From NCBI RefSeq assembly GCF_003389455.1, contig NZ_QUAC01000039.1, positions 1 to 54,734 on the forward strand: 54,734 nt of DNA, in the 5' to 3' direction. Below are positions 44,025 through 52,623 of the stretch, piece after piece (the first letter of the stretch is position 1; every line of letters begins with the position of its first letter). Under the pieces are notes generated by a model that ran no database searches, was not told the DNA's origin, and worked only from the letters and a program-made list of their open reading frames with translations. The translations under genes were made by a program, and so were the position numbers. This DNA comes from Streptomyces inhibens (GTDB lineage: Bacteria; Actinomycetota; Actinomycetes; Streptomycetales; Streptomycetaceae).

Positions 44025-44076
44025 CAACGCATCCTCCGGCTCGGCGGGCGGACCCGCTGGCTTGTTGTTGAGGAGG

Positions 44077-44116
44077 AGTGAACGGCAGCGCAACGTTGTT
44101 GTCAACGGTGTTGCGC
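44077..44116. promoter_or_regulatory. Divergent promoter with TetR operator 1
   Basis: The 29-bp operator (44088-44116) has outer arms GCGCAAC and GTTGCGC. On the minus strand TTGACA (44100-44105) lies inside it and TTCACT (44077-44082) follows after 17 bp, giving the amidohydrolase-opp promoter. On the + strand TACACT (44136-44141) sits just before the TetR start and TTGCGC in the right arm is a weak -35, so the TetR transcript may be nearly leaderless. Confidence 0.75.
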
Positions 44117-44150
44117 TGCCTCGATTTCCGATCGCTACACTGGCCGCACC

Positions 44151-44846
44151 ATGCCGAAATCACCCGCAACCACCGCCCGCAGCAAGCGCGCGGGCAGCCA
44201 GCTCACGCCCGACGCCATCATCGAGGCGAGCCTGCGCATCGCGGCTCGCGGAAGCGAGGACGCCTTCACCGTCCGGCGCCTCGGCGAGGAGCTCGGCGCC
44301 GACCCGACCGCGATCTACCGGCACTTCCGCGACAAGGACGAGCTGCTGCTGTCCGTTGCGGACCGCACGCTCGGCGAGGTGCTCGACAGCATCCCCGAGG
44401 GCCTCGACTGGAAGGGGCGCATCCGGGCGCTCGCCGCCGGCTCGCTGGAGGTCGCCCTCAGATATCCGGTGGTGGGCTCGACCATGGCCAGCCGGACCAC
44501 CCGGCGGCCCAACGAGTTCCGGGTCGTCGAACTCATCATCGGAGCCGTCATGGAGGCCGGGCTCCAGGGCGCCGAGGCGGCCGTCCACTACCGCATGGTC
44601 GGTGAGTCGCTCCTCGCCTTCGTCGGCCAGCGCGCCGCCCACCTGCTGTTCGACGCGGACATCCGGGCGGCCGACGAGTCCGCCTGGAGCCGCGAGTACC
44701 GCCTGGTCGACGCGCAGGCATTCCCGAACATCACCCACCTGAGCACCGAGCTCGCCGAGGTGACGGACGAGCAGATCTTCCAGGTCAGGGTCGAGGCCCT
44801 GATCTCCGCGATCGAGAAGCGGGTCGAGACCCTGCGCGGGGCGTAG
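44151..44846 (+). CDS. TetR family repressor of the catabolic island
   Basis: The 231-residue TetR protein has a helix-turn-helix (FTVRRLGEELGADPTAIYRHF) and a C-terminal region of the TetR_C class (SLLAFVGQRAAHLLF). No Shine-Dalgarno is visible before the ATG at 44151, and a -10-like TACACT ends only 9 bp upstream, which suggests leaderless translation. Near-identical 29-bp operators flank the gene (44088 and 44905), so it very likely represses itself, the leftward importer operon and the rightward amine oxidase. The inducer is probably the imported substrate. Confidence 0.9.
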   Translation: MPKSPATTARSKRAGSQLTPDAIIEASLRIAARGSEDAFTVRRLGEELGADPTAIYRHFRDKDELLLSVADRTLGEVLDSIPEGLDWKGRIRALAAGSLEVALRYPVVGSTMASRTTRRPNEFRVVELIIGAVMEAGLQGAEAAVHYRMVGESLLAFVGQRAAHLLFDADIRAADESAWSREYRLVDAQAFPNITHLSTELAEVTDEQIFQVRVEALISAIEKRVETLRGA

Positions 44847-44904
44847 GGCCCGCCACCGCCACCGCACCCGACACCACGCCCTTCCCCGGCTTCCCCAGCA
44901 ATCG

Positions 44905-44945
44905 GCGCAACACCGTTGACAACGGTGTTGCGCCGACTGTTCACT
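44905..44945 (+). promoter_or_regulatory. Amine oxidase promoter with TetR operator 2
   Basis: CGGCGCAACACCGTT (44903-44917), GAC, and its complement AACGGTGTTGCGCCG (44921-44935) form a perfect inverted repeat. The central 29 bp match operator 1, with the last 14 bp (CAACGGTGTTGCGC) identical. TTGACA (44916-44921) lies inside and TTCACT (44940-44945) follows after 18 bp, the same -35/-10 pair as the opposite promoter. Confidence 0.8.
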
Positions 44946-45023
44946 CCCCCTCAGCCCGCGTGCCGCGCTCTTCGGATCGTCCGAGCGAAGAGCTGCCACC
45001 AGGATTCCGAGAAGAGGGATCAC

Positions 45024-46733
45024 ATGCACAAGGAAGCTGCCTCACCGTCCCGCCCCGCCACCGTCGCCCCGCCCAGGTCCGTCGACCGATCCGGTATCCC
45101 CGATCCGCTGCGCCTCACCTTCTCGATGCACGCCGAAGCACGCCGCCGCCGTATGCCCGTCGCGGAGGTCGTCGGCGAGAGCATCGAGAACACGCGCCGG
45201 GAGCAGACACGCCGCGCCGAGGGACAGGCCGCGGAATCCGGCCGTACGATCAGCCGCCGCCGGATCCTCGGCGCGGCGGCCGTCACGGCCGCCGCCGCGG
45301 CGCTGCCCGGCGGACTGCTCGCCCCGCACCGGGCATCGGCGGCGACCGGACCGCGCATCGTGATCATCGGCGCGGGTCTCGCGGGACTCCGCTGCGCGCA
45401 CCGGCTGTGGACCCAGGGCAGCCCGGTCGCCGCCACCGTCTACGAGGCGAACACCACCCGCATCGGCGGCCGTTGCTGGTCCCTGCGCGGCTTCTTCGAC
45501 GACGGCCTCCTCAGTGAGCACGGCGGGTCGTTCATCAGCTCGACCGACACCCCGATCCTCAACCTGGCCCGCGACCTCGGCCTCAGACTTGAGCGCGCCA
45601 ACGGCGGCGAGCTGGGCGGCGGGGACTACGCCGCCTGGGTCGGCAACACCTCCTACCCCGGAGCCCAGCAGCAGGACGACTGGGTCGCCGAGGCGTACGA
45701 CGCCTTCAGCGCCTCGTACGCCGCGGCCGGCACCGCGCGCTACAACAGCTACACCCCGGAGGCCCACCGCCTGGACCAGCTGTCCTGTCTGGACTACCTC
45801 GACGAGATCGGTCTGGCCTCCGGCTCCCGGCTCGGCCAGGTGATCCAGGCCCTCCAGCTCCAGTCGGGCGGTGAGCCCGCCGAGGCTTCCGCGCTGGGGA
45901 TGATCGGCTTCCTCGGGGCCTCGTCCGTCTTCGCCGGCGGGCGCGGCTTCGATGAGAAGTACCACCTCGTCGGCGGCAACGACCAGCTCGTCAGCGGGAT
46001 GGCAGCACAGCTTCCGCCCGGAACCGTCCGCCAGGGATGCGAACTGATCGCCCTGCGCCAAAACAGCGACAACACGTACACCTGCACGTTCGACCACGCC
46101 GGCAGCACGGTCTCCGTTCCCGCCGACCATGTGGTGCTGGCCCTGCCGTTCAGCACCCTGCGCGCTGTCGATCTCTCCGGGGCGAACCTGTCCTCACTCA
46201 AGCTGACCGCCATCCAGCAGCAGGGAATGGGCCAGAACGCCAAGCTCGTGACCCAGCTGTCGACGAAGACCTGGCCGCACCTCGGCTACAACGGCGTCAG
46301 CAACACGGGCCCGCTCGGCTACCAGACGGCCTGGGACGGCTCGGTCGACCGCGGACCCAACGGATCGCCCGCGCTGCTGGTCAACTTCCCGGGCGGGAAC
46401 ACGGCCCGCGACACGCTCACGGGAGCCGCCCACGGCCCGGCCCCCGCCGCGGACGTGAACTGGTTCCTGTCCCAGATCGAGCACCTGTTCCCCGGCACCA
46501 CGGCGGCCTTCACCGGCAAGGCGTACGAGGACCACTGGTCGCGCGATCCCTGGTCCCTGGGCGCGTACCACTACTACAAGGTCGGCCAGTACACCTCGAT
46601 CGCAGGCTGCGAAGGCCTGCAGGAAGGCCGCATCCACTTCGCGGGCGAGCACACCGATGTCGACAACTCCACCCTGAACGCGGCCGTGGCCTCCGGCGAA
46701 CGCGTCGCGACGGAGATCGCCGCCCAGATCTGA
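45024..46733 (+). CDS. Tat-exported flavin monoamine oxidase
   Basis: A 569-residue FAD amine oxidase. A 75-residue N-terminal extension (LTFSMHAEARRRRMPVAEV) precedes a twin-arginine signal (SRRRILGAAAVTAAAA, 77-92), so the folded enzyme should be exported. The FAD-binding motif is IVIIGAGLAGLRCAHRL (112-128), followed by GGRCW. The C-terminal flavin segment is GRIHFAGEHTDVDNSTLNAA. Amine oxidases release an aldehyde, ammonia and hydrogen peroxide. The promoter carries the TetR operator at 44905-44933, so it is coregulated with the importer and amidohydrolase. Confidence 0.9.
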   Translation: MHKEAASPSRPATVAPPRSVDRSGIPDPLRLTFSMHAEARRRRMPVAEVVGESIENTRREQTRRAEGQAAESGRTISRRRILGAAAVTAAAAALPGGLLAPHRASAATGPRIVIIGAGLAGLRCAHRLWTQGSPVAATVYEANTTRIGGRCWSLRGFFDDGLLSEHGGSFISSTDTPILNLARDLGLRLERANGGELGGGDYAAWVGNTSYPGAQQQDDWVAEAYDAFSASYAAAGTARYNSYTPEAHRLDQLSCLDYLDEIGLASGSRLGQVIQALQLQSGGEPAEASALGMIGFLGASSVFAGGRGFDEKYHLVGGNDQLVSGMAAQLPPGTVRQGCELIALRQNSDNTYTCTFDHAGSTVSVPADHVVLALPFSTLRAVDLSGANLSSLKLTAIQQQGMGQNAKLVTQLSTKTWPHLGYNGVSNTGPLGYQTAWDGSVDRGPNGSPALLVNFPGGNTARDTLTGAAHGPAPAADVNWFLSQIEHLFPGTTAAFTGKAYEDHWSRDPWSLGAYHYYKVGQYTSIAGCEGLQEGRIHFAGEHTDVDNSTLNAAVASGERVATEIAAQI

Positions 46734-46973
46734 CGATCGGTCGGCGCCTGCCGTGAGGTTGCCCGCACACCGCGCGTTGCACGAGTGACGCCAGGCACGA
46801 GCAGGGCAGACGCATTGCCCCGGAGCGCATGCGGTGGTGCTCGGCAGCGCACCGAGGGAGGGGCCGTACCCGGCGTTCGCTCTCGGGCAAGGCCCCGTGC
46901 GCTGAAGGGCACAATCCGGTGCACCACCGCCTCTAGCCTCCTCACGGACATCCGAGGAGCGGCAAGGAGAGCC

Positions 46974-48341
46974 ATGAGCGTGAGCGAGCAGGTCGATGTG
47001 GTCGTCCTGGGTCTGGGTCCCGGCGGCGAGTACGTCGCGGGCACGCTGGCCGAGGCCGGACTGGATGTGGTGGGGATCGAGAAGGAGCTCGTCGGAGGCG
47101 AGTGCCCGTACTGGGGGTGCGTACCCAGCAAGATGATGATCCGGGCCGGGAACCTGCTCGCCGAGGCGGGCCGTGTGTCCTCCCTCGCCGGTGGAGCGGA
47201 GGTGACCCCCGACTGGGGCCGGGTCGCCGGACGTATCCGGGGCGAGGCCACCGACGACTGGAACGACCAGATCGCTGCCGACCGCCTCGCGGCGAAGGGC
47301 GGCCGACTCGTACGCGGAACGGGACGGCTCACCGGGCCACGCCAGGTGACGGTCGGACCGCGCACGTTCCGGGCCCGACGCGGTGTCGTACTGGCCACGG
47401 GCTCCCGGCCGCGGATTCCCACGGTTCCGGGCCTTGCGGCGACCCCGTACTGGACCAACCGGGACGCCATGGCGACCAGGGAGCTGCCGACCTCGATGCT
47501 CGTGCTCGGAGGGGGCGCCATCGGCGTGGAACTCGCCCAGGTCTTCGCCCGCTTCCGCTGCGCGGTCACCGTCGTCGAGGGACAGGACCGGCTGCTGTCG
47601 CAGGAGGAACCGGAAGCCGGGGAGCTCGCCGAAAAGGTCCTGCGTGCCGACGGCGTCACCGTGCTCACCTCGGCCCGGGCCCGACAGGTCGGCCATGACG
47701 GCACCGGATTCGTCGTCCATCTGGAAGGCGAAGGAGAGCCGCTGCGAGCCGAACGGCTGCTCGTCGCGACCGGGCGCCACGCCGACCTCGCCGCGCTGTC
47801 CGTCGAGGCGGCGGGTCTCGACCCTTCGGCTCGAACCGTGCGCACGGACGGGCAGATGCGGGCCGGGGAAGGGCTCTGGGCCATCGGTGACATCACCGGC
47901 GACGGCAGCTTCACGCATGTCTCGATGTATCAGGCGGAGATCGCCGTACGGGACATCCTCGGGCGTCCCGGTCCCGACGCTGACTACCGGGCACTGCCCC
48001 GGGTCACCTTCACCGACCCCGAGATCGCGGCCGTGGGACTCACGGAGCGGCAGGCGCGCGACCAGCGCCTGCGGGTGCGCACCAGCCTGCTGCCGATCGC
48101 CTCCTCCACACGTGGCTGGATCCACGGGCGCGGCAACGAGGGGTTCATCAAGCTGATCGAGGATGCCGACCGGGGCGTGCTGATCGGGGCGACCTCGGCG
48201 GGACCGGCGGGAGGCGAGGTGTTGTACGGGCTGAACGTCGCCGTCCATGCAGAGATACCGGTCGAGCGTCTCCAGCACATGATCTACGCCTATCCCACCT
48301 TCCACCGGACCGTGGAAGCCGCTCTGGGAGCCCTGCGCTGA
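46974..48341 (+). CDS. Mercuric reductase-like NAD(P)/FAD oxidoreductase
   Basis: The 455-residue class I pyridine nucleotide-disulfide oxidoreductase starts at ATG 46974 after AAGGAGA. It has an FAD site (VVVLGLGPGGEYVAGTLA), the redox disulfide C44/C49 in GGECPYWGCVPSK, an NAD(P) site (SMLVLGGGAIGVELAQVFAR), and a C-terminal dimer domain ending YAYPTFHRTVE. The usual catalytic H-P-T segment is replaced by YPTFHR, a variant seen in the MerA/SthA-like group. No MerA-type N-terminal metal domain or C-terminal cysteine pair is present. The substrate is unknown. Confidence 0.88.
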   Translation: MSVSEQVDVVVLGLGPGGEYVAGTLAEAGLDVVGIEKELVGGECPYWGCVPSKMMIRAGNLLAEAGRVSSLAGGAEVTPDWGRVAGRIRGEATDDWNDQIAADRLAAKGGRLVRGTGRLTGPRQVTVGPRTFRARRGVVLATGSRPRIPTVPGLAATPYWTNRDAMATRELPTSMLVLGGGAIGVELAQVFARFRCAVTVVEGQDRLLSQEEPEAGELAEKVLRADGVTVLTSARARQVGHDGTGFVVHLEGEGEPLRAERLLVATGRHADLAALSVEAAGLDPSARTVRTDGQMRAGEGLWAIGDITGDGSFTHVSMYQAEIAVRDILGRPGPDADYRALPRVTFTDPEIAAVGLTERQARDQRLRVRTSLLPIASSTRGWIHGRGNEGFIKLIEDADRGVLIGATSAGPAGGEVLYGLNVAVHAEIPVERLQHMIYAYPTFHRTVEAALGALR

Positions 48342-48390
48342 GCACCGTGCTCGGTCGAACCCCGGTCAACCGCACCGGACCACCACCTCG

Positions 48391-48624
48391 TTGGAACTCC
48401 TCTTCGACCTGTGCTTCGTCATCGCGGTGGCGCAGGCGTCCGCGAGCCTGAGCGCAGCGGTGTCCGGCGGGCACTACGCCACCGGTGCCCTGCACTTCGC
48501 GCTGGTCTTCTTCACGCTCTGGTGGGCGTGGATGAACTTCACGTGGTTCGCTTCCGCCTACGACCCGGACGACGTCCCCTACCGGTTGGCGGTGCTGCTC
48601 CAGATCACGGGGTCCAGATGGGGG
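48391..48624 (+). pseudogene. Truncated LtrA-family membrane protein
   Basis: About 75 codons match the N-terminal part of LtrA (low temperature requirement A) proteins: LELLFDLCFVIAVAQASASL, then FFTLWWAWMNFTWFASAYD and DDVPYRLAVLLQITG. Full-length relatives have about 350-400 residues and many more helices. Homology stops near 48620 and the ORF runs on as unrelated sequence. The natural start is also missing (only a TTG at 48391). It is a remnant. Confidence 0.75.
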
Positions 48625-48639
48625 GGCGTCCTCGCACCC

Positions 48640-48990
48640 GGCGGGGGGAGACCAGGTAGGGGCCCACCCACTTGCGGGAGTAGCCGCTCGGGTCGTCCTG
48701 GTCGGGATACGTGCGCCGGTGGGGGCGTACGAACCACTGGTGGCGGTAGACGCGGCCGGCGGTGTCCGGGCCCCACCGTCGTCGTCGGGCGGGCCGGACC
48801 TCCTCGGACTGCCACAGGCCGCGCCGGGCGTCGGTGGGCCGGCGGATCAGCAGCAGGGAGCCCAGCAGTGTCCGGATCACCCTCAGCTGGTCGTCGTTGA
48901 CGCGGTCGGCGCCCACCCCGTACCGGTCCCTGCTCGTGGACACCGAACGGTGGTTTGGATCAGGACCGTTGGCGCGCCGCGGGACGGCGA
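48640..48990 (-). pseudogene. Fragment of an unidentified conserved protein
   Basis: The minus-strand frame reads VNDDQLRVIRTLLGSLLLI, then GRVYRHQWFVRPHRRTYP and YSRKWVGPYLV, which looks like the C-terminal half of a plasmid- or phage-associated Streptomyces protein. It stops abruptly at the LtrA junction and lacks a credible start. It reads as a recombination relic; the family name is not known to me. Confidence 0.4.
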
Positions 48991-49047
48991 CCCTCGTGAT
49001 GGCGAACTGCACCAGTCGACTCGCGGAGGTGCCACGTTCGCGGCCAC

Positions 49048-49482
49048 TCAGTCGAGACAGAACTCGTTGCCCTCGATGTCCTGCATCCCGAGGCACGACT
49101 CGTTGAAGCCATCGGCAAGCAGCAGTTGCCCGCGTACCGCGCCGAGCGCGACCAGTCGTGCGCACTCGGCCTCAAGTGCGGCCACGCGCTCTTCACCCAC
49201 GAGCCCGGTGCCGACCCGCACGTCAAGATGCAGCCGATTCTTGACGACCTTGCCTTCGGGAACGCGCTGGAAGAACAGTCGCGGGCCCACACCTGAGGGA
49301 TCAATGCAGGCGAACGCCGAACCCTGACGCTCAGGCGGCAGCGAGCGATCGAAATCGTCCCAAGTAGCAAACCCCTCCGGTGGCGGCGGTACGACGTACC
49401 CCAACACCTCACACCAGAAACGAGCGACGCGCTCAGGTTCTGCGCAGTCGAAGGTGATTTGGAACTGCTTGATCGACGTCAT
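49048..49482 (-). CDS. VOC (glyoxalase-like) family protein
   Basis: The 144-residue protein starts at ATG 49482. Paired beta-alpha-beta-beta-beta units are visible: KQFQITFDCAEPERVARFW, PRLFFQRVPEGKVVKNRLHL and GMQDIEGNEFCLD. This is the glyoxalase/bleomycin-resistance-like VOC subgroup that often serves as a metal-binding isomerase, dioxygenase or drug-binding protein. It is an intact gene inside the relic-rich 48.4-50 kb segment. Confidence 0.88.
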   Translation of the reverse strand: MTSIKQFQITFDCAEPERVARFWCEVLGYVVPPPPEGFATWDDFDRSLPPERQGSAFACIDPSGVGPRLFFQRVPEGKVVKNRLHLDVRVGTGLVGEERVAALEAECARLVALGAVRGQLLLADGFNESCLGMQDIEGNEFCLD

Positions 49483-49719
49483 CGGTCCATCGTAGAGGCG
49501 GGGTCTTTCGTCGTCTCCACGGACCCGCCCCTGGCTGGGTTGTGGCGCATGCGGCCAACTCTTGGCGATGAGTGGGACCTTGAGCCGTGGGACGACGATC
49601 CTGACAGCGCCCCACTGGAGGAGGTCCTGGCGGACTTCGGGAACGTCGCATGCGCGCGGGTGAGTTGTAGCCACGCCCCAGTACGACGAAGGAGCGTACG
49701 GGAGGCAACCCGCCCGTGC

Positions 49720-49906
49720 TCAGCGTCGGCGGTCGCCCGGCGCGAGCAGGCTGGTGACTTCGGCGATCGCCTCCGGGGAGGGGTGGAAATACCTCCGCAC
49801 GTTCTCCGCCTTCTTGTGCCGGGACTTCGCCATCAGCCTGAGCAGGCTCGTCCCAGCCTCGCCGAGGTGGGTCAGGCCGGAGTGCCGCCACTCATGCAGA
49901 TCCCAT
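49720..49906 (-). pseudogene. Tyrosine recombinase (integrase) C-terminal relic
   Basis: The minus strand encodes [20 protein letters not shown] and then [19 protein letters not shown], ending [13 protein letters not shown] at a TGA (49720-49722). This is the catalytic C-terminus of a phage-type integrase: the HxxRHS motif and the tyrosine nucleophile in RRYFHPS. About 60 of roughly 400 codons remain, with no start. It marks a former integrative element. Confidence 0.75.
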
Positions 49907-50065
49907 GTGGTGGAGGAACCGGCCGCCGTGCCCGCCCCGCAGCCGGAACGGGCCGGCCGGGACGGCGGCGCCGAGGTGCGGCCGACCCGGCCCTGACCGG
50001 GGCCGGATACCGGCTCCCCGACGCATGCCGTCCTCAGTGGCAGCCACGGACAGCTGCCACCGCTG

Positions 50066-50221
50066 TCACTTCTCGTCGTCCTCCGCTCGGCGCTCGCCCT
50101 CCGCCTGTGACGGCTGGGTGCGCGTCGCCTCGGGGTGCCGCTGCTCGGCCGGATCCATGTCCTCTTCCAGCCGCTCGCCCTCGGCCTGCGACGGAGTCGG
50201 GTACTCCTCGTACTGCCTCAT
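50066..50221 (-). CDS. Small acidic protein with tandem PSQAEGER motifs
   Basis: The 51-residue protein starts at ATG 50221, with GGAGG 6 bases upstream. Two repeats ([13 protein letters not shown] and [13 protein letters not shown]) make up most of it. There are no Cys and no hydrophobic core, and the protein is probably disordered and charged. I recognise similar small Streptomyces proteins but no function. Two 12-bp direct repeats lie upstream. Confidence 0.7.
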   Translation of the reverse strand: MRQYEEYPTPSQAEGERLEEDMDPAEQRHPEATRTQPSQAEGERRAEDDEK

Positions 50222-50244
50222 GGCCGCCTCCACAAGATCACAAC

Positions 50245-50275
50245 GAGTGCATACAATCGGAATGAGTGCATACAA
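50245..50275 (-). promoter_or_regulatory. Direct repeats upstream of the small acidic protein
   Basis: GAGTGCATACAA occurs at 50245-50256 and 50264-50275, 19 bp apart, as identical A/T-rich direct repeats in GC-rich DNA. They lie 24-54 bp upstream of the 50221 start and probably form an operator or part of the promoter. The rest of the 50222-50608 gap shows no gene. Confidence 0.5.
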
Positions 50276-50608
50276 AACGAGCGTAACGCTTCGGCCGGTC
50301 GGCGGCCCGGGCTGCGGGTGCCGCCCGGGCCGCCGCCGACCGCGGGCCATGCCGCACTGCGGGCCTGCGCTCGGCGGAGGAGGAGAGGGAACCGGACTCC
50401 GGCCTCCCTCTTCGCCCTCTGCTTGGGCAAGTACGCAGATGGAGGCCCACGGACGCAGTCCTGGAAGGTTGGCCCCTCGCGATCTTCAGCGGACCGAGCA
50501 GGTCCATGCGGCGAACCCGAGCTCTGCCGACGGAGGCCTCAACACCACTGCGTCCCCGAAACCTGGTTCCGCGGGGTTCAATGCGCACTCTCCGGCAGTA
50601 GCCGCCGG

Positions 50609-50878
50609 TCAGGCCGGCTGTGCGTACCTCGTGGCGAGCCGCCGCAGAGCGAGCATGCCCCCGATGCCGGGGATGACCGAGAGTGCGGTGGCCGTCCGGT
50701 CCGGGCCGGCCTCGCGGGCCGCCGCGATGATGACGATCAGATAGGCGCAGCCGTGCAGGGGGCCGATCGCCGAGGCAACGGCCTGCAAGTGCAGCACGCT
50801 GACATTGATCAGCAGGACCGCCAGGGAGGCGAGTTCGGCGGGTGCGGTGCCCCGTAGGAGTCTGCTCGGTCGGTTCAT
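50609..50878 (-). CDS. Small DUF3817-like membrane protein
   Basis: The 89-residue protein has about three hydrophobic segments (LASLAVLLINVSVLHL, GPLHGCAYLIVIIAAA, ALSVIPGIGGMLAL). The GPLHGCAYL segment resembles the LHG motif of DUF3817 proteins. The gene begins 2 bp after the upstream membrane protein stop, so the two are cotranscribed. Function unknown. Confidence 0.75.
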   Translation of the reverse strand: MNRPSRLLRGTAPAELASLAVLLINVSVLHLQAVASAIGPLHGCAYLIVIIAAAREAGPDRTATALSVIPGIGGMLALRRLATRYAQPA

Positions 50879-50880
50879 GG

Positions 50881-51360
50881 TCAGGCTCCTGTGGTGGATC
50901 CGGGGCGGACGATCATCAGGACGGTCACGGTGGCCCACAGCAGGTTGAACACCCCTGTGTACATTGCCAGTTGGCCCGCGACCCGGCGGACGGCCGTGGC
51001 ATCGTGGGTCGCGTCCGTGCCGTCGAGGGCGGCGAGTACGGAGCTCTGCCGCGGCAGCACGAGTGCGGCGAGTACGGCCGCGGCGGCCACGGTCAGCGCG
51101 ATCGACGTCATGAGCCATGGGCTGCCCAGCACACGCAGGCTGTTGGCGGTCGCCAGCCCGAACACCGGTACTGCGACGGCGATCACGGCGTAGACCCGGC
51201 AGATACGGTGCAGGGTCCGCACCGTGGCGAGCGCCGCCGCATCGTCGGGTGTGGCCAGGGCGCGTCGGGCAGAGGGCGGGAACATGCTGGCAGCCACGGT
51301 CACGGGACCGATGGTGATGATGGCCGCCAGGACGTGGACGGTGAGGAGAAATTTCGTCAT
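50881..51360 (-). CDS. DUF2269-like integral membrane protein
   Basis: The 159-residue protein has four predicted transmembrane segments: MTKFLLTVHVLAAIITIGPV, VYAVIAVAVPVFGLA, MTSIALTVAAAAVLAALVLP and FNLLWATVTVLMIV. The N-terminal H-x-L pattern is typical of DUF2269/CopD-like membrane proteins. It lies between the 102-aa hypothetical protein and the DUF3817-like gene in one leftward operon. Confidence 0.75.
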   Translation of the reverse strand: MTKFLLTVHVLAAIITIGPVTVAASMFPPSARRALATPDDAAALATVRTLHRICRVYAVIAVAVPVFGLATANSLRVLGSPWLMTSIALTVAAAAVLAALVLPRQSSVLAALDGTDATHDATAVRRVAGQLAMYTGVFNLLWATVTVLMIVRPGSTTGA

Positions 51361-51380
51361 GAGGGTTCCGGAGGCTCCAG

Positions 51381-51689
51381 CTAGGCGGCGGTGTCGCGGC
51401 GACCGGTGACCTTGGTGGCGGGCAGCCGGCCGGCCTTGGCCGTGCCGGTCAGCTCGTCGCCGTGGACAGCAACGTCGAAGGAGAGATGGAGGCGCATCGG
51501 CCGGGTGATCGACTGCCTCCAGGTCAGCCGGTCGGCGGCCTGGAGCGTGAGATCGGACAGCGGCACCTCCTCCGCCTCGCCCGTGGCGACGCCCCGCAGT
51601 GCGCCGCCCTCGCTGAACAGCCGCAGTACGGCCTGCTGCTGGCCGATCGGAGTGGCAATGACGATGTTCCAGATACCTTCGACAGACAT
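51381..51689 (-). CDS. Conserved small protein of the DJ-1 operon
   Basis: The 102-residue soluble protein is predicted to be mostly beta structure (EGIWNIVIATPIGQQQAVLR, MRLHLSFDVAVHGDELTG). It looks like a small calycin or beta-barrel type, but I cannot name the family. It lies 46 bp downstream of the DJ-1/PfpI gene and 20 bp upstream of the DUF2269-like gene. Confidence 0.7.
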   Translation of the reverse strand: MSVEGIWNIVIATPIGQQQAVLRLFSEGGALRGVATGEAEEVPLSDLTLQAADRLTWRQSITRPMRLHLSFDVAVHGDELTGTAKAGRLPATKVTGRRDTAA

Positions 51690-51735
51690 GGGGTGCGCTT
51701 TCTCAAGTGCTCGGGAGCTGGCGTTCGGGGGGACG

Positions 51736-52404
51736 TCAGAAGCCGGCGGGAACCGGGCCGGTGGCGCGCCAGACGGTGCCCCGGCGCTCGTGGGCGAAGA
51801 GCTGCTCGACGGCGCGAGCGATGCGGGGGCCCAGTTCGCGCTCCAGCAGGTACAGGGCGAGGTCCAGACCGGAGGTGACGCCCGCGCCGGTCACCAGGTC
51901 GCCGTCGTCGACAACGCGGGCGTCGATCGCGACCACGCCGGTGGCGTCCAACAGGTCGAGACCCAAGTGGTTGGTGGTCGCGTGCCGGCCGTCGATCAGC
52001 CCGGCCATGGCGAGGATCATGGAGCCGCCGCAGACCGTGGTCATGGTCAGGCCCGGACGTTCCAGGGCTTCCTTGAGCAAGGCCGGCAGTCCGGTCTGCA
52101 GGGCACGGCCGAGCAGGACGGGGATGGAGTCCTCGTTCCCCGGGGCGTCAGGGTCGGAGGGGTCACCGAGGGGGCCCGCCGCTCCCGGCACCAGGACCAA
52201 GTCCGCGCGTTGCGGGTCGAGTGCGGCGACGGCTCGCAGCGAAAGCACTCCCGCGCCGCTGGGCACCTCGCGCGGACCTTCGGCCGAGACCAGCTCGACC
52301 TGTAGCGCACCCGCCGCGGCCATCCCGCCGGCGAACAGCACCTCGTACGGGGCGATGACATCCAGTGGGTCGAAGCCGTCGAACAGCACGATCTGGCACA
52401 GCAT
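51736..52404 (-). CDS. DJ-1/PfpI family protein
   Basis: The 222-residue protein has the nucleophile-elbow Cys C125 in TMTTVCGGSMILAMAG, plus IVLFDGFDPLDVIAPYEVL and a C-terminal VTSGLDLALYLLERELG. This subgroup (isonitrile hydratase/AraC-type DJ-1 domain) includes isocyanide hydratases. It is first in a four-gene leftward operon. It is divergent from a GlxA-type regulator that carries the same domain, which probably controls it. Confidence 0.88.
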   Translation of the reverse strand: MLCQIVLFDGFDPLDVIAPYEVLFAGGMAAAGALQVELVSAEGPREVPSGAGVLSLRAVAALDPQRADLVLVPGAAGPLGDPSDPDAPGNEDSIPVLLGRALQTGLPALLKEALERPGLTMTTVCGGSMILAMAGLIDGRHATTNHLGLDLLDATGVVAIDARVVDDGDLVTGAGVTSGLDLALYLLERELGPRIARAVEQLFAHERRGTVWRATGPVPAGF

Positions 52405-52623
52405 CGGAACGAGTCCCTTTCTGGTGGATCCGGTGGAGTAGTGCCCCCATGTGGAGCGCAGACACCGACGCTAGTCACCGGCCGGACGACCCAGTAGTGG
52501 CTGAAATGCCAGAACCCAACGGATTATGGCCAAGCGAGCCGAAAGGCCTCTCACCTGCGCAGAAAAGGCAGAGGGTGTCCGGAATCGGCTGGCCGAGGCC
52601 TGGCGTCCTTCTATGGTTGAGCC

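Noticed and set aside
49516..49735. A + strand frame beginning MRPTLGDEWDLEPWDDD
   Set aside because: The beginning looks protein-like, but the frame runs into sequence antisense to the integrase relic and has no ribosome site or recognised family.
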